Shown here: piece by piece, positions 15,352-22,657 of the stretch
How positions within the stretch are numbered: position 1 is the stretch's first letter
Layout of the letters: each line of letters opens with the position of its first letter
Source of the DNA: Phyllobacteriaceae bacterium
GTDB taxonomy: Bacteria; Pseudomonadota; Alphaproteobacteria; Rhizobiales; Rhizobiaceae
NCBI GenBank assembly: GCA_024645155.1
Contig: JAHEGF010000015.1
Coordinates: 1 to 23,765, forward strand
Direction: 5' to 3'
Length of the DNA stretch: 23,765 nucleotides
Position numbers and translations under genes: made by a program
Notes under the pieces: generated by a model
The model's database searches: none
Seen by the model: only the letters and a program-made list of their open reading frames with translations
What the model was told of the DNA's origin: nothing

Positions 15352-15483
15352 CAAGGTTTGATGGGCCAAGGGCAATTTCCGCTGGATTTCGAGAATAAAT
15401 AGGGATATTTGAATATATGCGTTTGTAGGTGAGTCAGATCACCAGCAACCGGCAAATGGCATTCTCGGGAGGAGAAGCGCAGC
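15352..15483 (+). promoter_or_regulatory. Upstream region of dsrE3C-shdr with candidate operator
   Basis: ATATTTGAATATAT (15405-15418) repeats the motif found before the ligase gene and the secreted dsrE gene. Downstream, GGTGA-N6-TCACC at 15428-15443 is a second inverted repeat. GGAGGAG lies at about 15470-15476, 7-8 nt before ATG 15484. This looks like an internal promoter that starts the shdr operon proper. Confidence 0.45.
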
Positions 15484-15864
15484 ATGGCTGACAAACTCGT
15501 CATTATTATGGTCAACACCGATCCGCGCAATGGCGAGGAGTTGGGCGCTCCGTTCTTTCAGGCAACGGTCGCTGCCGCAATGGACTATGAAGTCGAGGTG
15601 GTCTGTACAGCGACTTCTGGGCAGCTAATGAAAAAAGGTGTGGCTGAAAAACTGGTCGTCAAGGAGGGTTCTCCAAAGACCGTCTACGATTTCATCAAGG
15701 ACGCACATGACGCCGGTGTCAAATTCTACTGCTGCTCGCCCAATCTGGACCTTTTCGACATGACAGAGGACGACCTGATTCCTGAATGTGAAGGAATTGT
15801 CGGTGGTGCCAGGGTGATCGAAGCGGTCATGGAAGAGGACAATACTAAGGTGCTGACCTACTAG
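15484..15864 (+). CDS. dsrE3C: DsrE3C-type cytoplasmic sulfurtransferase
   Basis: The 126-aa DsrE-family protein has no signal peptide. It is expected to accept persulfide sulfur from TusA and pass it toward the sHdr complex. It begins with the typical strand KLVIIMVNTDPRNGEE. It has adjacent cysteines C83 and C84 in KFYCCSPNLDLF; from memory these are the same positions as the reactive pair of DsrE3C in Hyphomicrobium denitrificans. Other Cys residues are C41 and one in IPECEG. The ribosome site is strong. It directly precedes shdrC1 (18-nt gap), the usual position of dsrE3C in such loci. Multimerisation as in other DsrE proteins is expected but not visible. Confidence 0.9.
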   Translation: MADKLVIIMVNTDPRNGEELGAPFFQATVAAAMDYEVEVVCTATSGQLMKKGVAEKLVVKEGSPKTVYDFIKDAHDAGVKFYCCSPNLDLFDMTEDDLIPECEGIVGGARVIEAVMEEDNTKVLTY

Positions 15865-15882
15865 GTCTGCACACTGGAGGAG

Positions 15883-16626
15883 ATGATGGCCGGACGAATG
15901 TCTGCAATTGGCGATCCGCTATCGGCAGAGCCTCCGGTTGCCCGCGAAGAGCTCGAAGAAATATTCGAGGATATCAGTTCGCATATTCTTTATGACCACG
16001 AACTGCATGGCTGCCTGAATTGCGGCATCTGCACCGCGACCTGCCCATCGGCTCAGTACTATGATTACTCGCCGCGCGAGATCGTTCAGCTACTGTGGAC
16101 CGAGAACCTCGAAGGCATTTACGATGCGATGCAGGAGAAAATTTGGGCCTGCGCCCAATGCTATACCTGCGCGGCGCGTTGCCCGTTTGAAAATTCGCCC
16201 GGTGGCCTGGTGATGATAATGCGTGAGGTCGCCATCAAGCACGGCATGCAATCCGCCAAGGAGGTCCTGAGACCGTTTTCGCGGGTTCTGCTGAAAGTGA
16301 TTTCGACCGGTAACCAGCTTGCGCCCAACATGATCACGCGTGAGGCATTCCCGGATTGGGGTCCAAATGTCAGCAAGGTCGATGCGCCGCTGAACATCCT
16401 TCGCAAGGCAATACCGGTGCCTACAATGCATACGATGGATACGGCTTGGGCAGTGAACCTGAAGACCTCGATCGAACTCTACACGATCTGGGAAGAGACC
16501 GGCGTACTTGATCAGCTGGAAACCGTTGATGAGAACTTGTTCGACGTGGTTTGCGACGTCATGGAAGAGAAACGCGAAGAATATGAAGAGTGGCTCGAAG
16601 AGCAGGAAAATGCGGACGATGACTGA
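15883..16626 (+). CDS. shdrC1: sHdrC1, iron-sulfur subunit of the sHdr complex
   Basis: This 247-aa electron-transfer subunit holds two [4Fe-4S] clusters: C44, C47, C50, C54 (CLNCGICTATCP) and C90, C93, C96, C100 (CAQCYTCAARCP). The C-terminal half is helical and ends in an acidic tail of mostly Glu and Asp. GGAGGAG touches the first ATG (15883), so the second ATG at 15886 may be the true start; a third at 15898 is also possible. In the sHdr model this subunit connects the cysteine-rich HdrB1 with flavoprotein HdrA. It follows dsrE3C and precedes shdrB1, the fixed order seen in sulfur-oxidising bacteria with this system. Confidence 0.93.
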   Translation: MMAGRMSAIGDPLSAEPPVAREELEEIFEDISSHILYDHELHGCLNCGICTATCPSAQYYDYSPREIVQLLWTENLEGIYDAMQEKIWACAQCYTCAARCPFENSPGGLVMIMREVAIKHGMQSAKEVLRPFSRVLLKVISTGNQLAPNMITREAFPDWGPNVSKVDAPLNILRKAIPVPTMHTMDTAWAVNLKTSIELYTIWEETGVLDQLETVDENLFDVVCDVMEEKREEYEEWLEEQENADDD

Positions 16627-16651
16627 TCTCGTCCACACCATGGAGAATTGA

Positions 16652-18049
16652 ATGGCTAATTCCCGAAATGGATCCGAAAATGGTGCTGAAGGCGCAGAGG
16701 GCGCCTTTGTGGGGTTTGGTGAGGAATGGCGCCAGTCGAACCTGACGCCGACAGAAGCCCGCCGCGCCACCGACTGGGTAGAGGCGAGAATCGACAAGCG
16801 GTCGATGCTGACCAGCAAGGAGCGCGTCGAAGATATCCGCGACGCTATGTGGCAGCTCGAAAAGGACGGGGAAATCCTTATCCACCGGATTGATGACCGT
16901 CACAAGCCGGTCATTGCGCGCACGCTTTATGGCTGGGAAAAGAAAATTCCAACGACCAATCTTTGGCATCACAAGTCCTGCGGCCAGTGCGGCAACATTC
17001 CGGGCTATCCGTCCTCGGTCATGTGGCTGATGAACCAGCTTGGCACTTCCTATATTGACGAAACCGACCAGACATCATGCACGGCATGGAACTATCACGG
17101 ATCAGGTATCGGAAACGTCGTCAGCTTGGCTGCCGTGTTCCTGCGCAATTTCCATCAAGCCTACATCTCTTCGAAATCGCAGGGCCTCGACGTAGGCACC
17201 TATTTCCCGTTGGTTCACTGTGGCACCTCATTCGGCAATTACAAGGAAATGCGCATATTTCTGATGCACTCCGCTGAACTGCGCGAACAGGTCAAGAAGA
17301 TTCTCGCCAAGCTCGGAAGGCTCGTAGACGGCAAGCTGCTAATCCCGGAGGAAATAGTGCACTACTCCGAATGGCTGCACATCATGCGAGACCAAATTCG
17401 TGACCGCCAAACCCTTGATGTGAGCAACGTTCGCGCAACGGTTCATCCGGCCTGCCATGTCTACAAGATGGTTCCGGAGGACGTGATCTACGATGAAACC
17501 GTGCTCGACGGAAATCGTGTTGCCGTCTCGACCGGACTGCTCCAGACACTGGGTGCGGAGGTAGTCGACTATTCAACCTGGTATGATTGCTGCGGATTCG
17601 GCTTCAGGCACATCATCGGCGAGCGTGAATTCACCCGCTCATTCGCTATTGATCGCAAGATCAAGGTAGCCGTTGAGGAAGCCCGCGCCGACGTTATGAT
17701 CGGTCATGATACTGGCTGCATTACCACGCTCGACAAGAACCAGTGGATCGGAAAGGCAGTCGGCAAGGTCTACGCATTGCCGATCATGGCCGATTGCCAA
17801 TTTGCTGCCTTGGCGCTTGGAGCCCATCCCTACAAGCTGGCGCAGCTACATTGGCATGCATCGCCCTTCGAGACCTTATTGGAGAAAATCGGCATAGACT
17901 GGGAAAAGGCCAAAGTGGAGTTCGAATCCTACCTTGATGAGGTCAAGGCCGGTCGCATTGAAACCCTTTATGATCCGAAACGCGCGATAACGTCCGGGGA
18001 AGGGTACGTTAAGCCAGCCGCGCTCACCGACGCCGGAGGAAATAAATGA
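16652..18049 (+). CDS. shdrB1: sHdrB1, CCG-domain subunit of the sHdr complex
   Basis: The 465-aa protein is longer than HdrB2 and has one full CCG-type cysteine motif in its C-terminal half: C268 (HPACHVYK), C313-C314 (DCCGFG), C356 (TGCITT) and C382 (MADCQF). This type of motif binds an unusual non-cubane iron-sulfur centre in HdrB. The N-terminal half has C110 and C113 (SCGQCG), C143 and C190, which do not form a second CC pair. An N-terminal Gly/Glu-rich extension (1-25) is likely disordered. The 3' end overlaps the shdrA start by 4 nt (ATGA). Its proposed role is as a catalytic or sulfur-accepting site in the sHdr complex; the exact chemistry is still unsettled in the field. Confidence 0.93.
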   Translation: MANSRNGSENGAEGAEGAFVGFGEEWRQSNLTPTEARRATDWVEARIDKRSMLTSKERVEDIRDAMWQLEKDGEILIHRIDDRHKPVIARTLYGWEKKIPTTNLWHHKSCGQCGNIPGYPSSVMWLMNQLGTSYIDETDQTSCTAWNYHGSGIGNVVSLAAVFLRNFHQAYISSKSQGLDVGTYFPLVHCGTSFGNYKEMRIFLMHSAELREQVKKILAKLGRLVDGKLLIPEEIVHYSEWLHIMRDQIRDRQTLDVSNVRATVHPACHVYKMVPEDVIYDETVLDGNRVAVSTGLLQTLGAEVVDYSTWYDCCGFGFRHIIGEREFTRSFAIDRKIKVAVEEARADVMIGHDTGCITTLDKNQWIGKAVGKVYALPIMADCQFAALALGAHPYKLAQLHWHASPFETLLEKIGIDWEKAKVEFESYLDEVKAGRIETLYDPKRAITSGEGYVKPAALTDAGGNK

Positions 18050-19098
18050 GTTTGCCGGTTCTTGTAGTTGGAGGCGGCCCTGCCGGATTGTCGGCCTCCC
18101 GCGCGCTTGCAGCGGCTGGGCAGTCCGTTGTTCTGGTCGAAAAGGAAGATCGGCTCGGCGGTGCGCCAATCCTGTCGGGTTACGCCAAGCTGGTGCCATC
18201 CGGTGAATGGGCCAAGGATGCGATAGGCGGCATGGTCGACCAAGTCGAAGCACACAAGCTCATCGCGGCACAAACCGGCATCACGGTGAAGGGTTTTTCC
18301 GGCAAGCCCGGTGCTTTCAAGGCGGTGCTGTCGAACGGCAAGACCATAAAGGCGTCTGCCGCGATCCTGACCACTGGCTTTACCCATTTTGATTCAGTCA
18401 ACAAGCCCGAATGGGGTTTCGGTACTTATCCGGACGTGGTGACCACTACACAGATCGAGCAAATGCTGTCGTCAGGTGCAGGTATCAAATGCCCCTCCGA
18501 CGGTCGGGAGCCGGAGCGGGTGGCGATTCTGCTCTGTGTCGGTTCGCGCGACCGCCAGATTGGCCGAACATGGTGCTCGAAGATCTGTTGTACGGTTTCG
18601 GCCAATATCGCAATGGAAATCCGCGAGGCGCTGCCCAAGTGCAACGTCTACATCTATTATATGGATATCCGCACTTTTGGACTCTACGAAGACCGCTACT
18701 ATTGGGAAAGCCAGGAGAAGCATAAGGTCAAGTACATCAAGGCCCGTATCGCGGAAGTAACCTCCGATGGCAAGCGCCTCATCGTCAAAGGTGAGGACAC
18801 ACTGGTCAAACGTCCAATCACGATTCCGTTCGACATGGTGGTGCACGCGATTGGCATGGATCCCAATGTCGATAACATGACACTATCGGCGATCTTTGAC
18901 GTCAAACTTCAGGAACATGGATTTATCGGCCGCGGGCTGGCCTATTCGGCCATCGCGGAAACGTCGCGCCCTGGTGTGTTCGTGGCTGGCGCGGCCACCG
19001 GTCCGGAGACGATCGACGACTCCATTGCGCAAGGTCAGGCAGCGGCTATGTCAGCAATTGCGCTGGCGCGGCAAGGCACACTGGAGACCGCTAAGTAA
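18046..19098 (+). CDS. shdrA: sHdrA, flavoprotein subunit of the sHdr complex
   Basis: The 350-aa protein is a short HdrA-type FAD protein with LVVGGGPAGLSASRAL at the N terminus (residues 6-21), a GRGLAYSAI and FVAGAATGPETIDDSI flavin-binding C-terminal part and an iron-sulfur ligand set C164, C177, C181, C182 (CVGSRD ... TWCSKICC). It lacks the extra ferredoxin and selenocysteine-linked domains of methanogen HdrA, as expected for the sulfur-oxidation type. It overlaps shdrB1 by 4 nt and the next gene by 1 nt (TAATG), so translation is coupled across the operon. GGAGG precedes ATG 18046. Its role is to carry electrons between the two HdrB/HdrC arms. Confidence 0.95.
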   Translation: MSLPVLVVGGGPAGLSASRALAAAGQSVVLVEKEDRLGGAPILSGYAKLVPSGEWAKDAIGGMVDQVEAHKLIAAQTGITVKGFSGKPGAFKAVLSNGKTIKASAAILTTGFTHFDSVNKPEWGFGTYPDVVTTTQIEQMLSSGAGIKCPSDGREPERVAILLCVGSRDRQIGRTWCSKICCTVSANIAMEIREALPKCNVYIYYMDIRTFGLYEDRYYWESQEKHKVKYIKARIAEVTSDGKRLIVKGEDTLVKRPITIPFDMVVHAIGMDPNVDNMTLSAIFDVKLQEHGFIGRGLAYSAIAETSRPGVFVAGAATGPETIDDSIAQGQAAAMSAIALARQGTLETAK

Positions 19099-19961
19099 TG
19101 TTCAGTTTCGGACTGAAGAAAGTCAGCGAACCTGCCCCTGTCGGGCCGGTGCTCGACCTTTCGGGCCCGCGGCTTAGAAGAGGCTTTGAGAACCTGGTCG
19201 ATTCCGCCGAATCCACTGGCGGCGTGGAGCGCTATGTCAGCGCGCTGGCTCTCAAGGCGTCTTTGTTCCAGGAGGTACTGGGCAAAGGCCGGATCGCAGA
19301 AATGACCGAAACCGAATTTTGCGATATCGCCTGTTTCATAGCACCGGTCCGGCGGCGTATCGGTTCGTGGCTTGGCGAAAACAAGTTTGAAAACCTTCGT
19401 CGTCAGATCGAGGCCCTGCTCAGTGGCTGGACCGACATATCCGACTGCGACGATCGTATCGCGGCATTTGTCGAGGCTTTTCCGGAGGGGCGTGACTTCC
19501 GCTGGACCCGTGACCTGGCAGTGGAAATCCTGCATTTCGTTGCACCCGAACATTATCCGCTGATGACCCGCTGGATATGGGACCAGAAGGTAGGCACCGG
19601 CGTAGTGCGCGAAATCTGGCACACCGACGACATCGACAGTTCAACAATCGAAATCGGCGACGGTTTTGCAATGCACGCCATGTTGCGCAAAGAGCTGGAA
19701 TCCTTTCTGACCGACAATGGCGTCTTCCGGGATTTACCGTTCTATATCGATCTCCTGTGCGCTCATATTTACGCTGGTTACATCAATGACCGTGGAGGGC
19801 AGTATTTGCGGCCGGATTTCTGCGGCGATCGTGTCGATGGCATGCTGCATACCCGCCGCATGCTGGGCCTTGACGCCGTTAACACCGAATCTGCACGTAC
19901 ACGCCTCAAACTGATCGACGGCAAGGCTCACGAAATGGGTACCGCACCCAAACTGAACTGA
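19098..19961 (+). CDS. Unknown protein of the shdr operon, between shdrA and shdrC2
   Basis: A protein of 287 aa fills the place called hyp in shdr clusters (hdrC1B1A-hyp-C2B2). I see no cofactor motif and no membrane span. It is mainly helical in the first 130 residues, has an aromatic-rich centre (RWIWDQKVGTGVVREIW) and an ending with YINDRGGQYLRPDFCGDRVDG. Cys residues are scattered (such as in EFCDIACF near 75), not arranged as a cluster site. It overlaps shdrA by one base and is followed 13 nt later by shdrC2, so it must be made with the complex and may be a structural or assembly subunit. This follows only from its position. Confidence 0.85.
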   Translation: MFSFGLKKVSEPAPVGPVLDLSGPRLRRGFENLVDSAESTGGVERYVSALALKASLFQEVLGKGRIAEMTETEFCDIACFIAPVRRRIGSWLGENKFENLRRQIEALLSGWTDISDCDDRIAAFVEAFPEGRDFRWTRDLAVEILHFVAPEHYPLMTRWIWDQKVGTGVVREIWHTDDIDSSTIEIGDGFAMHAMLRKELESFLTDNGVFRDLPFYIDLLCAHIYAGYINDRGGQYLRPDFCGDRVDGMLHTRRMLGLDAVNTESARTRLKLIDGKAHEMGTAPKLN

Positions 19962-19974
19962 TGGAATCAATGAT

Positions 19975-20715
19975 ATGCCGATTCACGAAAAATCGCTGAT
20001 ACGGTCCGAAGATCTGATAACGCACGAGGAATTGGTGCTCGATGGCGTCGACGTGTCGGGCCATTGGAGCACATTCATCGAGAATCGTGCGGTCACCGAC
20101 TACAATGAGGCGATGGAGGACGAGATTTCGGCCTTGCCTGGCGGTGAATTCATCCACCGTTGCTGGCAGTGCGGTTCCTGCACAAATGCCTGCACGGTCA
20201 ATGCGATCAACCCCGACTTCAACCCACGCTTCTGGATATACCTGATACGCACGGGCATGGAGGAAGAGCTGCTTCGCGACAAGGACATTATCTGGCAGTG
20301 CGTATCTTGCAACAAATGCACTTATGCCTGCCCTCGTGATGTCAATCCCGAGGGCGTGATGAAGGCCACGGCCCACTGGCTGGAACTGAAAGGCCATACC
20401 GAGAAAAAGCCGTCGATGATATTCGACGAGGAATTCACCGAACAGATCGTGACGACCGGCAAGATCGAAGATGGTAGGGTGCTGCGCCGCTTCTTTGCAA
20501 AGACCGGCCAACCGCTGTTCCAAGAGTGGCTAGTCGCGCTTGTGCGTAGCCTGGTTTTCCGTCTGCCGATCGGCCTTTTGACCAAGATGGGGCTGGCAAC
20601 ACTGTTTCACCCGCGCACTCGCGGTTGGAGTCGCTCTCGGGCGGCCATGGAAGAGTATATCGCCGAGCGCGAAACCGAAAACCGCAAAGCACTGGGATTG
20701 GAATCAAAATCATGA
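19975..20715 (+). CDS. shdrC2: sHdrC2, iron-sulfur subunit of the sHdr complex
   Basis: The 246-aa paralogue of HdrC1 has two [4Fe-4S] motifs: C63, C66, C69, C73 (CWQCGSCTNAC) and C109, C112, C115, C119 (CVSCNKCTYACP). The first lacks the usual following Pro, having Thr-Val instead, a difference seen in this subunit. A hydrophobic stretch near residues 185-200 (LVALVRSLVFRLPIGLL) could be an amphipathic helix rather than a membrane span. Its stop overlaps the shdrB2 start by 4 nt. It pairs with HdrB2 as the second electron-transfer arm of the complex. Confidence 0.93.
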   Translation: MPIHEKSLIRSEDLITHEELVLDGVDVSGHWSTFIENRAVTDYNEAMEDEISALPGGEFIHRCWQCGSCTNACTVNAINPDFNPRFWIYLIRTGMEEELLRDKDIIWQCVSCNKCTYACPRDVNPEGVMKATAHWLELKGHTEKKPSMIFDEEFTEQIVTTGKIEDGRVLRRFFAKTGQPLFQEWLVALVRSLVFRLPIGLLTKMGLATLFHPRTRGWSRSRAAMEEYIAERETENRKALGLESKS

Positions 20716-21635
20716 GTGGCAAGTATCAACGCGTTGCATATTATCCCGGCTGTGCTCTCGAAGGCACCGGCCATGCTTACAACCGCTCGACCAAGGCTGT
20801 CGGTAAAAAACTTGGCCTTGATTTGGTGGAGTTGAAGAACTGGAACTGCTGCGGGGCGATGGAAGTCAAGAACATCGATCCGAAGCTGCAGACCTACCTG
20901 TCGGCCCGCAACCTCTCCATTGCCAAGGACATGGGTTTCGAAACCGTAATGGCTCCTTGCAATGGTTGCTACCACAATCTGAAGAAGGCCGAATACGACC
21001 TGAAACACGATTCCGAGTCGATCGAGGTTAATGACCGGCTGGCGACCAAGGCAGGGCATACGAAATACCAGTCGGGCGATGTCGAAACCATCCACGCGCT
21101 CGACTGGATCAAGCATTCCATCGGCGAGGAAGGGCTGAAACAGCACGTGAAGAATTCGCTGAAAGGCTTGAAGGTCGCCAACTATTACGGCTGCATGTAT
21201 ACCCGCCCGCGCCACATCTTCCCGGAAAAAGACCAGGGTCCGGGTTCGGAATCGACATCGAAACCGCATTTCATGGACGATCTTCTGGCGGCTGCCGGCG
21301 CCGAGAATGTCGAGTACCCGCTGAAAACAGCCTGCTGTGGTGGCGCCCACACGCTTTCGGATTCCGAAACATCGACCAGGCTGGTGCTCAACCTCCTAGA
21401 AACCGCCGAAGCCTGCGGTGCAGATGTGATCGCCACCGAGTGCCCGACCTGCCACAGCGGCCTCGAGATGCATCAAAAGCGGGCGGAGACGGTGTTCGGC
21501 CGCAAGACCAAGGTGAACATCCTTTACTTCACGCAGCTGTTGGGACTGGCGCTCGGCCTGTCGCAGCGGAAAGTCGGCATTCATGAGAACCTTTCGGATT
21601 CGCGCGATCTCCTGTTCGAAAAGAGGATCGGATGA
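20712..21635 (+). CDS. shdrB2: sHdrB2, two-CCG-domain subunit of the sHdr complex
   Basis: The start ATG 20712 is fixed by the ATGA overlap with shdrC2; the frame is open further upstream inside shdrC2. The 307-aa protein has two complete CCG motifs: C14, C46-C47, C83, C86 (YPGCALEG, NCCGAM, PCNGC) and C161, C208-C209, C244, C247 (GCMYTRP, ACCGGAH, CPTC). Both sites can thus hold non-cubane clusters, as in the heterodisulfide-cleaving HdrB of methanogens. This contrasts with HdrB1, where only one site is complete. The end overlaps the following unknown gene by 4 nt. Confidence 0.94.
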   Translation: MSGKYQRVAYYPGCALEGTGHAYNRSTKAVGKKLGLDLVELKNWNCCGAMEVKNIDPKLQTYLSARNLSIAKDMGFETVMAPCNGCYHNLKKAEYDLKHDSESIEVNDRLATKAGHTKYQSGDVETIHALDWIKHSIGEEGLKQHVKNSLKGLKVANYYGCMYTRPRHIFPEKDQGPGSESTSKPHFMDDLLAAAGAENVEYPLKTACCGGAHTLSDSETSTRLVLNLLETAEACGADVIATECPTCHSGLEMHQKRAETVFGRKTKVNILYFTQLLGLALGLSQRKVGIHENLSDSRDLLFEKRIG

Positions 21636-22132
21636 TGGTCGCACTCAAACCGGCAGGCACCGAGGCGGTCCGATCCAACCCAACAGTAGTCGATCGTCTG
21701 GATGAAATCGCGCGGCTGGAGGAAGCCGAATTGGCAGCGGGTAGCGAGAATTTCGCGCTGGAATTGCTGCAGATCGGGGAAGCTGCACTTGAATCCTGGC
21801 TAACAAGCCAGAACCTGAATATTGAAGCACGCCTGGTGGAAGGCTTCCGGCTGCTTGGCCTGCATCGTCAGGGCGCAAAAGGCGATCCATCCTTCAATGC
21901 CTGCCGCGAGACCTGTCGCGAACTGGTCTACCGGACCAATTGCGCCCGGCTCGGTTCGGATGAAGCGGACATTGCCCGACAGCTGAGGCTTGGCGCGATG
22001 GTCGCCCGTCATCTCGCGTTGTTTGTCGATGGCAAACTGGAAACGGCGGGGCTTGGCGAATTTTGCTGCTCGTCGCGGCAACTTCGCAGCACTATATACG
22101 ATATGATGCCGTCCAAAGATGAACTGGAGTGA
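21632..22132 (+). CDS. Unknown Cys-containing protein between shdrB2 and lbpA
   Basis: This 166-aa, mostly helical protein has its start (ATG 21632 or 21635) overlapping the stop of shdrB2. It has five cysteines: C91, C95 and C104 (ACRETCRELVYRTNC) and a C145-C146 pair (EFCCSS) near the C terminus. The spacing does not match a known cluster site. I do not recognise a family beyond its regular place in shdr loci. The lbpA start codon follows within a few bases, so the protein is made together with the complex and the lipoyl carrier. It might be a docking or assembly factor for LbpA or a small subunit, but the sequence does not decide. Confidence 0.8.
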   Translation: MMVALKPAGTEAVRSNPTVVDRLDEIARLEEAELAAGSENFALELLQIGEAALESWLTSQNLNIEARLVEGFRLLGLHRQGAKGDPSFNACRETCRELVYRTNCARLGSDEADIARQLRLGAMVARHLALFVDGKLETAGLGEFCCSSRQLRSTIYDMMPSKDELE

Positions 22133-22138
22133 TTGATT

Positions 22139-22588
22139 ATGGCAACCGTACGTGGCTGCGAGCTTCCCGATGATCTACTCTACGATGTGGAGAACAATAT
22201 CTGGTACCGGGAGAACGACGATGGGACCGTCACGCTGGGAATGACGGCAGTCGCTGCGGCGATGGCCGGACCGCTTGTGGCGTTTACACCAAAGAAGGCC
22301 GGCCGCTCGGTGAAGGACGGCAAGTCCTGTGCAACGGTCGAGTCTGGCAAGTGGGTCGGACCGGCCAAGATTGCCTTTGACGCAGAAGTCACGGAAATCA
22401 ACGAGGAACTAGTCGCCAATCCGAAAATGGCGGGCGAACAGCCATATGGAGCCGGCTGGCTGGTGAAGGTTGTGCCAGAAGACTGGGCCTCTGCCAAGGG
22501 AAGATTGACACCTGGAACGGCCGTGGCCGAGCCCTATGAGGCCAAGATGGCGGCTGACGAATTTGCCGGCTGCGAAGAGCTTGCATGA
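22139..22588 (+). CDS. lbpA: LbpA, lipoate-binding protein of the sHdr pathway
   Basis: LbpA resembles the glycine-cleavage H protein and carries lipoate on a Lys, serving as electron-accepting cofactor for sHdr. ATG 22139 (149 aa) has GGAG 9 nt upstream; a TTG at 22133 is in frame but too close to that site. The modified Lys is expected to be K71 in VESGKWVGP, the position matching the ESxK turn of GcvH. The N-terminal part has RGCELPDDLLYD and the YRENDDGTVTLGMT strand, and the tail VKVVPEDW matches the end of the H-protein fold. Unlike GcvH there is no glycine-cleavage gene nearby, and the shdr context decides the assignment. It should be lipoylated by the ligase encoded at 13525-14601. 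Confidence 0.94.
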   Translation: MATVRGCELPDDLLYDVENNIWYRENDDGTVTLGMTAVAAAMAGPLVAFTPKKAGRSVKDGKSCATVESGKWVGPAKIAFDAEVTEINEELVANPKMAGEQPYGAGWLVKVVPEDWASAKGRLTPGTAVAEPYEAKMAADEFAGCEELA

Positions 22589-22597
22589 CGCGTGGGC

Positions 22598-22617
22598 GGG
22601 CCGCGGAGTCGCGGCTC
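22598..22617 (+). other. GC-rich hairpin downstream of lbpA
   Basis: GCCGCG-GAGT-CGCGGC forms a perfect 6-bp stem with a 4-nt loop, extendable by G-U and G-C pairs. A second weaker one, CCGG-ATGAT-CCGG, lies at 22632-22644 just before the ribosome site of the next gene. No T tract follows. It may protect the lbpA end of the mRNA or lower read-through. Confidence 0.45.
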
Positions 22618-22657
22618 GGCGCGAAACTGGTCCGGATGATCCGGCGGGAGGTATGAA

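Noticed and set aside
16090..16818. Minus-strand ORF of 242 aa opposite shdrC1 and shdrB1
   Set aside because: It is antisense to iron-sulfur genes with clear motifs; its product is low-complexity and unlike any family.
22133..22138. TTG start for lbpA two codons upstream
   Set aside because: GGAG is only 3 nt away from it, while ATG 22139 has a 9-nt spacing and is the stronger start codon.
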